Of a stretch of DNA of 37,686 bases, positions 1-7,810 are shown piece by piece. A program made the translations under genes and the position numbers. Each line of letters starts with the position of its first letter. Position 1 is the first letter of the stretch. The DNA lies in contig NZ_RCVJ01000080.1 in the NCBI RefSeq assembly GCF_003667505.1, forward strand, positions 1 through 37,686, given 5' to 3'. A model generated the notes under the pieces. It searched no databases. It saw only the letters and a program-made list of their open reading frames with translations, and was not told the origin of the DNA. The stretch comes from Micromonospora sp. BL4. GTDB taxonomy: Bacteria; Actinomycetota; Actinomycetes; Mycobacteriales; Micromonosporaceae.

Positions 1-1041
1 CCCCGAAAGGCAGCCGGTACCTCGGCTGGCGAGGTGACCCCCACGACGTCGCCAGCGGCCAACGTGACCCCGGCCACTCCGCCGGCCGCGCCCACCAAGC
101 GCACCAAGCGCTCGACCGCCGCGGCGGACACCCCTGCCGCGGCGGACACCCCGACCGCACGCACCGCGGCCCCGACCAAGCGCGCGACAGGTGCGCGAAA
201 GAGCGCCGCCACCAAGAAGGCCGTCCCCGCCCCGCAACAACCAGCGGAGCAGACCCCGACTGATCAACCGGTGCCTGCGGCGAGGGCCGATCACCCCACG
301 TCGGAGGTCCTGCCGATTCGGAAAGCGGCGTCGGCCGAGGGGGCAGGGCCCGCCAAGCACCACGTCGCGCGTACCCCGGAATCGGAGCTGCGGCTGGTCA
401 CCGCGCAGCTGCGCGACCACCCCGGCTTCGCGCCGGAGTTGCTGGCTCTCGCCGCGGTGCGGGCGCTCGGCCCCGGCGCGGCCGACTGGGCCGAGCGGCT
501 GCGGGCCCGGTATCCGGACGCGCCGGCGGACGGCCTGGCCCGGCTGGCCACCCGGCGGTTCGTGCGCTCGGCGGGCGTGGGCGGGGCGGCCGCCGCGGTG
601 GCCGGGCTCTTCGCGCCGCTGGCCGAGCTGGCGTCAGTGCTCTGGACCCACTCGAACCTGGTGCTGCACCTGGCGGCGGCGTACGGCCGGAATCCCGCGC
701 ACCCCGAGCGGGCGGTCGAGCTGCTGGTGCTCACCCAGGTGCACCCGGATCCGGAGAGCGCGCGTGCCGCGTTGGCCGCCGCCGGGACGGCGGAGGACCC
801 GGTGGAGGGGACGTGGCCCCGGGCGGCGGAGGCCGCGTGGCGGCTGGCCGCGCCGCTCACGGCGCAGGCCGGTGGGTGGCTGGCGCTGCGGTTGGCGTCC
901 CGGCTGCTGCCGGGCGCGGCGGTGCTCGCGGCGGCGCTGGGCGACTCGGCGGCGGCCGACCGGCTCGCGGCCCGGGCGGTGGCCGCCTACCGGCCGTCGG
1001 CGGCCGACACGGCGGCGAGCCGAGCGGTCAGAGCCAGCTGA
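1..1041 (+). CDS. Lys/Ala/Pro-rich protein with EcsC-like C-terminal region (5' partial)
   Basis: The reading frame is open to the left edge, and the first codons (PRKAAGTSAGE) already have the Ala/Thr/Pro/Lys-rich composition of the next hundred residues, so the true start is probably outside the window. A GTG at 34 is possible but has only a weak GCGAG upstream. The first ~110 residues are a low-complexity, histone-H1-like tail with repeated TKR and KK clusters, probably disordered and possibly nucleic-acid or membrane binding. The rest is Ala/Leu-rich and helical. It contains a hydrophobic stretch (GGAAAAVAGLFAPLAELAS) and the phrase LAAAYGRNPAHPERAVELL, which resembles EcsC-family proteins; that assignment is from memory of the family and is moderate at best. 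The gene converges on the CPBP protease gene, and their 3' ends overlap by 14 nt. Confidence 0.65.
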   Translation, partial: PRKAAGTSAGEVTPTTSPAANVTPATPPAAPTKRTKRSTAAADTPAAADTPTARTAAPTKRATGARKSAATKKAVPAPQQPAEQTPTDQPVPAARADHPTSEVLPIRKAASAEGAGPAKHHVARTPESELRLVTAQLRDHPGFAPELLALAAVRALGPGAADWAERLRARYPDAPADGLARLATRRFVRSAGVGGAAAAVAGLFAPLAELASVLWTHSNLVLHLAAAYGRNPAHPERAVELLVLTQVHPDPESARAALAAAGTAEDPVEGTWPRAAEAAWRLAAPLTAQAGGWLALRLASRLLPGAAVLAAALGDSAAADRLAARAVAAYRPSAADTAASRAVRAS

Positions 1042-1798
1042 ACCATTCCTTCGGCAGCAGCGCGTAGCCGACGAAGGCGACCACGTCGAGCAGGGTATGC
1101 GCGATGATCAGCGGCAGCACCCGCCGCGTCCGCAGGTAGAAGTAGCTGAACACGACGCCCATGACCGCGTTGCCGACGAACGCGCCGAAGCCCTGGTAGA
1201 GGTGGTACGAGCCGCGCAGCAGCGCGCTGGCCGCGATGATCGCGCCGAGCCGCCACTGGAGCTGACGCAGCCGGGTGACCAGGTAGCCGACCACGATCAC
1301 CTCCTCCAGCACGGCGTTCTGCACGGCGGCGAGGATCAGCACCGGGACCGCCCACCAGACCGGCGGCAGCGAGGCCGGCACCAGCGTGGCGTTGAGGCCG
1401 AGCTGCGCCGCCACCCAGAACAGGGCCAGCCCGGGCAGGCCGATCAGCGCGGCCAGGCCGGCGCCGCGGGCCAGGTCCTGGCCGGGTCGCCGGGCGTCCA
1501 GGCCGAGGGTCCGCGCCGGATCGCCGGGGTCGCGGCTGAGCAGGTGTACGGCGAGCAGCACCGGCAGCAGCGCGAAGACGATGCCGAGCAGTTGGTACGT
1601 CAGGTCCAGCCAGGGTCTCGCCGACGCGGACGTGTTCAGCGAGGCGGTCTGCTTGGAGAGCGGACCGTCGGCGGTCAGCTTCGCGATGATCGAGACCACC
1701 GCGTAGACCGCGGACTGGCCGAGGGAGAGGCCGAGGACCAGCAACGTCTCGGTCCCCAGCAGCCGGCGGGACACCGGGCGGGTCAGCTCAACGGTCAC
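1028..1798 (-). CDS. CPBP family intramembrane metalloprotease (CAAX protease-like)
   Basis: Integral membrane protein of 256 aa from the GTG at 1798; the frame stays open to 1864, but that part reads Pro/Ser-rich and unlike the family. CPBP (Abi) hallmarks are visible: the EE pair of motif 1 (LEEVIVVGYLVTRL, Glu165-Glu166), the motif 2 His in LLRGSYHLYQGF, and the motif 3 His in LPLIIAHTLLD near the C-terminus. The family consists of membrane-embedded metal-dependent peptidases related to Rce1; bacterial members process or protect peptides, but the substrate here cannot be read. Six to eight hydrophobic segments are apparent. It is divergent from the flavohemoprotein gene and converges on the partial gene to its left, so it is probably monocistronic. 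Start choice is uncertain because no strong ribosome binding site is seen. Confidence 0.85.
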   Translation of the reverse strand: MTVELTRPVSRRLLGTETLLVLGLSLGQSAVYAVVSIIAKLTADGPLSKQTASLNTSASARPWLDLTYQLLGIVFALLPVLLAVHLLSRDPGDPARTLGLDARRPGQDLARGAGLAALIGLPGLALFWVAAQLGLNATLVPASLPPVWWAVPVLILAAVQNAVLEEVIVVGYLVTRLRQLQWRLGAIIAASALLRGSYHLYQGFGAFVGNAVMGVVFSYFYLRTRRVLPLIIAHTLLDVVAFVGYALLPKEWFSWL

Positions 1799-1854
1799 CG
1801 CACCACTCTGCCCGACGGGCGGCGCCGGTGACACGGCCGACCGGCCGGCATGAA

Positions 1855-1879
1855 CCGATCGCACATTCTGTGCGACCGG
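1855..1879. promoter_or_regulatory. Dyad in the CPBP / flavohemoprotein divergent promoter region
   Basis: Perfect 7-bp inverted repeat TCGCACA (1859-1865) and TGTGCGA (1869-1875) around a 3-nt spacer TTC. After one mismatch it is extended by CCG (1855-1857) and CGG (1877-1879). It sits 67-91 nt before the flavohemoprotein start and 57 nt before the protease start, so it could be an operator for either gene. The binding protein cannot be named from sequence. Confidence 0.45.
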
Positions 1880-1945
1880 TGCGCACGCTCCGTGGAGATT
1901 CTATGGGCGCCCGATCCGCTGTCGTCTGGAGAAGGAGCGCCACCC

Positions 1946-3061
1946 GTGGACAACGTCGCGCGGTTGCTGAAAGAGAGCTGGACCCTGGTCGAGGAGGACC
2001 GGGACCGGCTGAGCGGCCACTTCTACGCCCGGCTCTTCCTGCTCGACCCCGCCCTGCGGCAGCTCTTCCCGGTGCAGATGACCGGCCAGGGCGACCGCCT
2101 GCTGGAAGCGATCATCACGGCGATCCACACCGTCGACGATCCGGAGAGCTTCGACGAGTTCCTCCGGGCGCTGGGCCGCGACCACCGCAAGTACCACGTC
2201 GACGAGCAGCACTACAAGACGATGGGCGTCGCGCTGCTGGACGCGCTGCGCAGCACCGCCGGCGACGGCTGGAACCTGGAGTACGACCAGGCGTGGACGG
2301 ACGCGTACGCGGCCATCTCGGCGAAGATGCTCGCCGGGGCGGCGAACGACGACAACCCGCCGTTCTGGCACGCCGAGGTGCTGACCCACGAGCGGTACGG
2401 CCCGGACACCGCCGTCCTGACCTGCCGGGCGTTGCAGCATCCGCTGCCCTGGCGGGCCGGCCAGTACGTCAGCCTCGAAGTGCCGCGCCACCATCCCCGG
2501 GTGTGGCGGACGTACTCGGTGGCGAACGCCCCGAACGACGACAACGTGCTGGAGTTCCACGTGCGGTCGCCCGGGGCCGGCTGGGTGTCCGGTGCGCTGG
2601 TCCGCCGGGTGCGGCCGGGTGACCTGCTCCGGCTGGCCGCGCCGATGGGGTCGATGACCCTGGACCGGTCCTCGGAGCGCGACATCCTCTGCGTGGCCGG
2701 CGGGGTGGGGCTGGCGCCGATCAAGGCGCTGGTGGAGGAGTTGGCCAGCTACAACCGGACCCGGTGGGTGCACGTCTTCTACGGCGCCCGGCAGGCGGCG
2801 GACCTGTACGGCCTGGCCGGGTTGCAGGAGCTGGTGGCCGTACACCCGTGGCTGTCGGTCACCGCCGCGTGCAGCGAGGACCCGGACTTCGACGGTGAGC
2901 TGGGCGACATTCCGGACGTGGTGGCCCGCTACGGCCCGTGGACCACACACGACTGCTACGTCTCCGGGTCGGCCCGGATGGTCCGGTCCACACTGCGGGT
3001 GCTGGCCGCGGACGAGGTGCCGCCGCCGCACATCCGCTACGACACCTTCGGTGACCTCTAG
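1946..3061 (+). CDS. Flavohemoprotein (globin plus FAD/NAD reductase)
   Basis: 371 aa. The GTG at 1946 is preferred because GAAGGAG lies about 9 nt upstream; the longer frame from 1850 begins with a non-conserved stretch. Residues ~1-135 are a globin domain with Tyr27 (B10) in HFYARLF and a proximal His candidate, His80, in GRDHRKYH. Residues ~150-240 form an FAD-binding ferredoxin-reductase domain with the RTYS motif (Arg188-Ser191). The NAD domain starts at GGVGLAPIKAL (~252). Known flavohemoglobins use NAD(P)H and O2 to oxidise NO to nitrate in the cytoplasm; actinobacterial divergent members have also been tied to other redox roles such as D-lactate oxidation. Which type this is needs phylogeny. 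It converges on the HTH-deformylase gene across a strong hairpin. Confidence 0.9.
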   Translation: MDNVARLLKESWTLVEEDRDRLSGHFYARLFLLDPALRQLFPVQMTGQGDRLLEAIITAIHTVDDPESFDEFLRALGRDHRKYHVDEQHYKTMGVALLDALRSTAGDGWNLEYDQAWTDAYAAISAKMLAGAANDDNPPFWHAEVLTHERYGPDTAVLTCRALQHPLPWRAGQYVSLEVPRHHPRVWRTYSVANAPNDDNVLEFHVRSPGAGWVSGALVRRVRPGDLLRLAAPMGSMTLDRSSERDILCVAGGVGLAPIKALVEELASYNRTRWVHVFYGARQAADLYGLAGLQELVAVHPWLSVTAACSEDPDFDGELGDIPDVVARYGPWTTHDCYVSGSARMVRSTLRVLAADEVPPPHIRYDTFGDL

Positions 3062-3077
3062 GCGTTCCTCCCCCCAC

Positions 3078-3119
3078 GCCGGGGCGCGTGCCCCTGCCCC
3101 CTGGGGCACGCGCCCCGGC
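3078..3119. terminator. Bidirectional terminator hairpin
   Basis: Perfect 17-bp G+C-rich stem (3078-3094 with 3103-3119) and an 8-nt loop, lying between the convergent stops at 3061 and 3125. There is no T-run, which is usual for actinomycete terminators. Confidence 0.8.
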
Positions 3120-3124
3120 CCCGT

Positions 3125-4654
3125 TCAGTAGCGCCAGGGGTGCCCGGTCTCCCGGTATTCCTCCACCGGCACCAGTGGCACACCGGGTGCCATCCGGTCC
3201 ACGTACAGCCGGCCCTCCAGGTGGTCGATCTCGTGCGCGACGAGCCGGGCCATGCCGAACTCGAACGACGTGATGATCCGGCTGCCGTCCCACTGGGCGT
3301 GCTCCACGTCCAGCCGCAGCGGCCGGGGCACCAGACCCCGGTGGTCGAAGAAGGAGAGGCAGCCCTCGTACTGCTCGTCGGTGTCCGGGCCGGCGTCGAC
3401 CACCCGGGGGTTGAGCAGCACCACCGGTTCCGCCGACCGGTCGGGTGGCCGCACGACGGCCGCGGCCCGGCCGATGCCGAGCTGCGGGGCGGCGATGCCG
3501 ACCCCCTTACTGAACGGATGGAGTTCGTCGAGCCGGGCCAGGGCCGTGTTGAGCCGGTCGACCACCTCCCGGGCCACCTGTTCCTCACCGGGCAGGTCGA
3601 ACGGACGGCCGCGCTGGCGGAGCAGGTCGGCGCCGCGCTGGACGATGCCCAGCCCCCGCATCCGGTCGCTGGGCCGGACCCGGGCACCGCCGTTGCTGAC
3701 GTCCGGGTCGATGTCCGGGCGGGCCCGGAATCGCCACTGCAACCGGTAGCGGGCGTTCAGCGGTGGGTCGTCGGTCTGCCAGTCGAAGATCGCCCGGCCG
3801 TCCTCGTCGCGGCGCTGCGGCGCCGTGCGCAGCGGGCCCTCCTCCGCCGAGAGCGAGGTCTCCACGCCCCAGACCTGCGGGTCGAGCGCCGCCGGCAGGT
3901 CCAGGCGGACGGCGAGCTGTCGGGTGGGCAGCCGCACGGCTCGTTGGAACCAGGGACCCCACTTCTCCTGCCCGACGGAGTACGCGTACTCGATGGTGGC
4001 CCGGTCGCCGGGGTAGAGCGGGAAGCGCCGCTCGCCGTTCTCGAAGAGCAGCCAGATCTCCTTGAACGCGTCCCGGTCGTGTTTGGCCCGCCAGTGCATC
4101 GGCTCCGGGTCACCGCCGCCGTCGTCCCGGCGGGCCTGTAGTTGCAGCTCGGCGAAGGTGAGCGGGTGCTCGCGGTGGTGCCGGTTGGAGCGACCGGGGT
4201 CGTTCGGGTAGCGGTCGACGGCGACCCGGACGAGGTAGCGGTTGACCGGTTCGGTGCCGGCGTTGTAGAGCTCTCGGTGGATGACGCACCGGTAGCCGTC
4301 GTCGGTGTGGGTGAGGGTGGCGAGTTCGCGCTCCACGACGAGGCCGGTGCCGGGTGGCAGCCACTGGCCGGGCAGGTGCGGCTCGCGCTGCTGGTGACCG
4401 GGGCGGGCGTGCCGGAGTTCGTCGTACTCCCGGAAGCGCTGCCAGATCGCGCCGCTGGCCTCCAGGACGGCCTCGGCGCGGCGGGCGAAATCCTCGGTCG
4501 GACGGTGCCGGCGCCCCTCCACGTGGCTGACGTAGGACGGGTCGAAACCCATCAGGACGGCCAGTTGCTTCTTGGACAGCCCCCGCCCGGTTCGCTGCCG
4601 GGCGAGTTCGGCCGCGAAGGAGTCGGCAGCCCGTTCGAGGGGTGAGGTCGTCAT
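3125..4654 (-). CDS. XRE-family HTH / unassigned middle region / peptide deformylase fusion
   Basis: 509 aa from the ATG at 4654, preceded by AGGAAG at a good distance; the frame runs on to 4747 but without a better start. Residues ~13-53 form an XRE (HTH_31-like) DNA-binding domain with LSKKQLAVLMGFDPSYVSHVE. Residues ~75-340 are rich in aromatic and beta-type sequence (for example RCVIHRELYNAGTEPVNRYL and the Trp-rich EKWGPWFQRAVRLPTRQL); I do not recognise this region. Residues ~345-505 are a peptide deformylase domain with all three catalytic motifs intact: GVGIAAPQLGI (~383), EGCLS (~430) and HEIDHLEG (~473), which supply the metal-binding Cys and two His plus the catalytic Glu. Deformylase normally removes N-formyl groups from nascent proteins and is about 180 aa. 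Fusion to a DNA-binding domain suggests a regulator or a dedicated, non-housekeeping deformylase. It converges on the flavohemoprotein gene. Confidence 0.88.
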   Translation of the reverse strand: MTTSPLERAADSFAAELARQRTGRGLSKKQLAVLMGFDPSYVSHVEGRRHRPTEDFARRAEAVLEASGAIWQRFREYDELRHARPGHQQREPHLPGQWLPPGTGLVVERELATLTHTDDGYRCVIHRELYNAGTEPVNRYLVRVAVDRYPNDPGRSNRHHREHPLTFAELQLQARRDDGGGDPEPMHWRAKHDRDAFKEIWLLFENGERRFPLYPGDRATIEYAYSVGQEKWGPWFQRAVRLPTRQLAVRLDLPAALDPQVWGVETSLSAEEGPLRTAPQRRDEDGRAIFDWQTDDPPLNARYRLQWRFRARPDIDPDVSNGGARVRPSDRMRGLGIVQRGADLLRQRGRPFDLPGEEQVAREVVDRLNTALARLDELHPFSKGVGIAAPQLGIGRAAAVVRPPDRSAEPVVLLNPRVVDAGPDTDEQYEGCLSFFDHRGLVPRPLRLDVEHAQWDGSRIITSFEFGMARLVAHEIDHLEGRLYVDRMAPGVPLVPVEEYRETGHPWRY

Positions 4655-4860
4655 CGGCTTCCTCGTGGCCGGGAGTATCAGTTTCACGTTCCGTGCCCGG
4701 ACGCACACGTATCTGCCACCTTGTCGACACATCGCTTGACAATCCACAGACCGCGGTCGATGCTGCGCCGGTGTTTTCCCGGGCCATGGCCGGGTAGTAC
4801 GCGGGGTGCGGGGGTACCGCCCCCGCTGGGAGCGGAGTGACCCTGACCTCCCGATACGAC
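4655..4860. other. Intergenic region upstream of the HTH-deformylase gene
   Basis: No gene seen. It should carry the promoter of the leftward HTH-deformylase gene; a TTGTCA-like -35 candidate lies near 4735 on the minus strand, but no convincing -10 pairs with it. A small hairpin with a 7-bp stem (GCGGGGG 4808-4814, CCCCCGC 4820-4826) lies in the middle. The tandem iron boxes follow from 4861. Confidence 0.4.
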
Positions 4861-4879
4861 TCAGGTGAGGCTTCCCTTA
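4861..4879 (+). promoter_or_regulatory. Iron box 1 (IdeR/DmdR-type operator, degenerate)
   Basis: TCAGGTGAGGCTTCCCTTA matches the actinobacterial DtxR/IdeR consensus TTAGGTTAGSCTAACCTWA at about 14-15 of 19 positions. It lies 29 nt (start to start) upstream of a stronger box, in the same orientation relative to the FhuF-like gene. Spacing of tandem boxes like this fits cooperative dimer binding. Confidence 0.6.
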
Positions 4880-4889
4880 GACCTGCGCG

Positions 4890-4908
4890 TGTGGTTAGGC
4901 TAGCCTTA
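4890..4908 (+). promoter_or_regulatory. Iron box 2 (IdeR/DmdR-type operator)
   Basis: TGTGGTTAGGCTAGCCTTA matches the IdeR/DmdR1 19-bp consensus at about 16 of 19 positions. It contains TAGGCT (4896-4901), which fits an actinobacterial -10 (TANNNT), so iron-loaded repressor bound here would block the promoter of the gene at 4970. Confidence 0.8.
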
Positions 4909-4969
4909 GCTCAGGACGCGGGGTCGTCCGCCGAGGTGCTCCTCGGTCACGCGGACGGGGGATGACACG

Positions 4970-5764
4970 GTGACAGCGGTGATGCCGAGGCGGGACGTGA
5001 CCGCCACGCCGCTCGCCCCCGTCACCGCGGCGCTGCGTGCCATGTTCGGCACCGACGATCTTCCCGGGCTCGCACCGGGCCTGCTGGTCGACGACGAGTT
5101 CGGCTGGGCGCCCGCGACCACCCTGATCGACGGCAGCCGGCTGCCGGATCTGCTCCGCGCCGCCACCCTGCGCTGGGGCGGCACCCCGCACGCCTGCGCC
5201 GCACTGGCCTGGAAGTCGTACAGCTACTGGACGGCGCTGCCCGTCGTGCTCGGCTGGGCCTCGGCCCGGCGGGTGCCGCTGCTCGACCCGTCCGACGTGC
5301 TGATCCACTTCGAGGACCACCGGCCGCTGCTCACCCTGGGCCTGCGCCGCAGCACCACCGTGGCGGTGCTGCCGAGCGATCCGCTGGCACTGGCCGGCCA
5401 CCCGGAGGTACGGGTCGTCGCCGACGAGGCGGAGCTGCTGGCCGCGCTGCGCGCCTCGCTCCTCGACGCCCATCTGGCCCCGCTCATCGCCGCGATCCAG
5501 ACGGAGGTCCGGGTCGGCACCCGGACGCTGCTCGGCTCGGTCGCCTCCGGTATCTCGCACGGCATCCTGCGGGCCGCCGATGGGCTGCCCGGCTCGACGG
5601 TGCAGACGATCGAGACCCTGCTCGGCGCGCTCGACCTGGCGGACCTGGTCGAGCTGGTGCCCGGGCCGACCGGTGAGCCGAGCGTGCAGCGGCGCACCTG
5701 CTGCCTCGCCTTCACCCTACCCAGCCCGAAGGTCTGCCAGGGCTGCTGCGTCCGGCAGGCCTGA
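4970..5764 (+). CDS. FhuF-like (2Fe-2S) ferric-siderophore reductase
   Basis: 264 aa from a GTG with GGGGGA about 7 nt upstream; an ATG at 4982 is an in-frame alternative. The extreme C-terminus carries the FhuF signature: Cys244-Cys245, ten residues, then Cys256-x2-Cys259, followed by an extra Cys260. In FhuF these cysteines hold a 2Fe-2S cluster used to reduce ferric iron and release it from imported hydroxamate siderophores in the cytoplasm. The N-terminal ~200 residues fit the family (WKSYSYWTALPVVLGWA and SGISHGILRAADGLPGS). Two tandem iron boxes upstream predict repression when iron is plentiful. No siderophore transporter or biosynthesis gene is adjacent. It converges on the GT-C gene with 8 nt between stops. 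Confidence 0.88.
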   Translation: MTAVMPRRDVTATPLAPVTAALRAMFGTDDLPGLAPGLLVDDEFGWAPATTLIDGSRLPDLLRAATLRWGGTPHACAALAWKSYSYWTALPVVLGWASARRVPLLDPSDVLIHFEDHRPLLTLGLRRSTTVAVLPSDPLALAGHPEVRVVADEAELLAALRASLLDAHLAPLIAAIQTEVRVGTRTLLGSVASGISHGILRAADGLPGSTVQTIETLLGALDLADLVELVPGPTGEPSVQRRTCCLAFTLPSPKVCQGCCVRQA

Positions 5765-5772
5765 GCCCTCGC

Positions 5773-7599
5773 TCAGTCGGTCAAGGGCCGCACGTCCCAC
5801 ACCCACACTCCGCCGGTGAACGTCGGCTGGATTCCGGTCAGCTCGGTCATCCCCCGGCGTAGCGCCGCCTCGTGCTCGTGCGGCCCGAGGATGACCACGC
5901 CGGCCCGCCAGTAGCGCAGGTCGTCGACCGCCTTGACCCGGCTCTGCGGGGTGATCGGCGGCACCGCGCCGGTGCGCCGGATGGTGCCGAAGAAGCTGCT
6001 GGTGGGGCGGGGCGGCGCGGTGAACAGCGCGATCCGCGGCTTCTCGGCGTTGCGGCGGGTGTCCGGGCCGAGGAAGTAGCCGCGGGCCAGGGGCATGTCC
6101 AGTCGGGTGGCCGCGGACCAGCGCAGCGGCTCGGCGTAGTTGGTGTCCGGCAGCGGCAGGGTAACCACGCTGCGGCCGCCGGACACGTACGGCCGCCAGG
6201 CCCCACCGGTCACGAAGGCGGGGACCGGGTCCAGGCGGGCCACGGGCAGCGGGGTGGGCAGGATGGGCAGCAGGGCCATCGTGAGCACGGTGGCGGTGAC
6301 GAAGCGGATCTGCCGGCGGGCGGCCGGCTGCGAACGGGCCAGCTCACGCGCCCGCTCGGCGCCGTAGGCGAGCAGCAGCCCGATGATCGGGGTGATCGCC
6401 AACGCCCACCGGGTCGGCACCACCGAGTGCAGGATCGGCAGGTTCTCCAGCACGGCCCAGGGCCCCGGCACGCCGGTGTTCCGGCCGGCGAACCAGATCA
6501 CCCGGCCCAGCGAGAGCACCGCGAAGAGCAGCCCGAGGGCGGCCAGCCCGAGCACCACGACCGAGCGGCGCAGCCACCAGACCAGGGCGATCACCAGCAC
6601 CAGCAGCGGCCAGCCGAAGAAGCTATTCTCCTCGGTCGGGTTCTTGGCCAGGTTCGCCGCCGTGCGCGGGCTGCCGGCGAGCGATTCCCGGGAGTACGCG
6701 ACGAACGAGGCGAGGTCGCTGGAGTAGCCGCGGATCAGGCGGGACAGCCCGGAGTACGCGCCCGGCCCGAAGAACTGGACGTAGAGCGGGTACGCCAGCA
6801 GCAGCCCGGCGAGCCCGGCGGCGACGGCCAGACCGGCGAGGAACGGCCGGGCCCGCGACCGCAGGTCCCGGCGGCCGAGGGCGAGCGCGCCGACGATCAC
6901 GCCCAGCCCGATCGCCGTCATCAGCAGGATCTCCAGGTTGAGGAACGCCTGCCAGACGATCACCAACGCGAGGAGCACCCCGTTGCGCAGCCAGCGGCCG
7001 GGCTCGCCGAGCCGCAGCGTGCGCCAGATGATCAACGGGACGACGAACTGCGACACGATGTTCGGATGCGCATTGGCGTGCGACACCATGGCCGGCGCGA
7101 ACGCGCAGAAGCCGGCGCCCAGCCACGCCGGCCCGCGGGCGCCGATGAGCACCCGGGAAAGCAGGAAGTACCAGGCTGTGGCGGTGGCAATCATTCCGGC
7201 GGTGAGAAAGAGCAGGAATGCCGCGCGGGGCCCGAGGAGCAGGGTGACAGGTGTCATTGGCAGCGAAATGGATAATACGGACGTATTCGCCATCAAATTG
7301 ACGCCGTCGGGCACGTTCATCCGGTCCGAATGGAACGGATAGGCGAAATGGGTGACGACCCGAGCACCGTGCGCCATCATCCATTCAAACTGTGACTGGT
7401 CGGTGCGGTTGTCCCGCACGGCGCTGCCCGGCTCCAGCCACAGCCGCCCGGTGACCCAGAAGCCGAGCACCACGAAGCTCAGCACTGGGACCAGATCCGC
7501 CCACCTCCCGCTGCGGGCCCACCGGGCACGGCCGCCCCGCTCCACCGGCGAGGCGGTGGCGGGGCCGTCTCCGGGCGCGCCCGATTCAGGAGTAGTCAT
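5773..7599 (-). CDS. GT-C type integral membrane glycosyltransferase-like protein
   Basis: 608 aa with a short cytoplasmic N-terminus, about 11 to 13 hydrophobic helices, and a soluble C-terminal region (~430-608). The first predicted extracytoplasmic loop carries an acidic motif (SAVRDNRTDQSQFEW) followed by NVPDGVNLMANTS, an arrangement typical of GT-C enzymes that use polyprenyl-phosphate sugars at the outer membrane face. Acceptor and sugar cannot be read. The ATG at 7599 lacks a Shine-Dalgarno sequence; TACCCT (7615 to 7610 on the minus strand) is a good -10 only 10 nt upstream, so the leader would be very short. It is divergent from a SAM methyltransferase, and the two may act on the same glycolipid or glycan, but that is inference. 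Codon use at its 5' end is less G+C-rich than the surroundings. Confidence 0.75.
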   Translation of the reverse strand: MTTPESGAPGDGPATASPVERGGRARWARSGRWADLVPVLSFVVLGFWVTGRLWLEPGSAVRDNRTDQSQFEWMMAHGARVVTHFAYPFHSDRMNVPDGVNLMANTSVLSISLPMTPVTLLLGPRAAFLLFLTAGMIATATAWYFLLSRVLIGARGPAWLGAGFCAFAPAMVSHANAHPNIVSQFVVPLIIWRTLRLGEPGRWLRNGVLLALVIVWQAFLNLEILLMTAIGLGVIVGALALGRRDLRSRARPFLAGLAVAAGLAGLLLAYPLYVQFFGPGAYSGLSRLIRGYSSDLASFVAYSRESLAGSPRTAANLAKNPTEENSFFGWPLLVLVIALVWWLRRSVVVLGLAALGLLFAVLSLGRVIWFAGRNTGVPGPWAVLENLPILHSVVPTRWALAITPIIGLLLAYGAERARELARSQPAARRQIRFVTATVLTMALLPILPTPLPVARLDPVPAFVTGGAWRPYVSGGRSVVTLPLPDTNYAEPLRWSAATRLDMPLARGYFLGPDTRRNAEKPRIALFTAPPRPTSSFFGTIRRTGAVPPITPQSRVKAVDDLRYWRAGVVILGPHEHEAALRRGMTELTGIQPTFTGGVWVWDVRPLTD

Positions 7600-7634
7600 G
7601 ACAATTCATAGGGTAGTCAGCGTATGGCACTGCC

Positions 7635-7664
7635 GTGACATGTTTCGGGGTACTGCCGTACTAT
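7635..7664 (+). promoter_or_regulatory. Putative promoter of the methyltransferase gene
   Basis: GTGACA (7635-7640) and TACTAT (7659-7664) separated by 18 nt resemble a housekeeping sigma promoter. Transcription would start near 7671 and give a leader of about 140 nt before the ATG at 7811, unusually long for this window. The region 7600-7800 is also clearly less G+C-rich than its neighbours. Confidence 0.45.
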
Positions 7665-7810
7665 GTGCCGGGTTCGCCGACCGCCGATCACGTGCCCACC
7701 CCCGACCGCAATTCGGCCACCCCGCTGCCCCGATTCTTCTGCCATCCGAGCGGATGATTCACTCTGTCGGTCCAGGCACGGGTCGAGTTCATATCGTGAG
7801 GAATCGACGC

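Noticed and set aside
191..1831. Long Arg/Pro-rich frame of 546 codons
   Set aside because: It is out of frame with two recognisable genes, reads as Arg/Pro/Gly-rich noise and is typical of open shadow frames in very G+C-rich DNA.
1850..1945. Longer N-terminus of the flavohemoprotein from ATG 1850
   Set aside because: It covers the dyad at 1855-1879, has no family similarity that I can see, and GTG 1946 has a good ribosome site.
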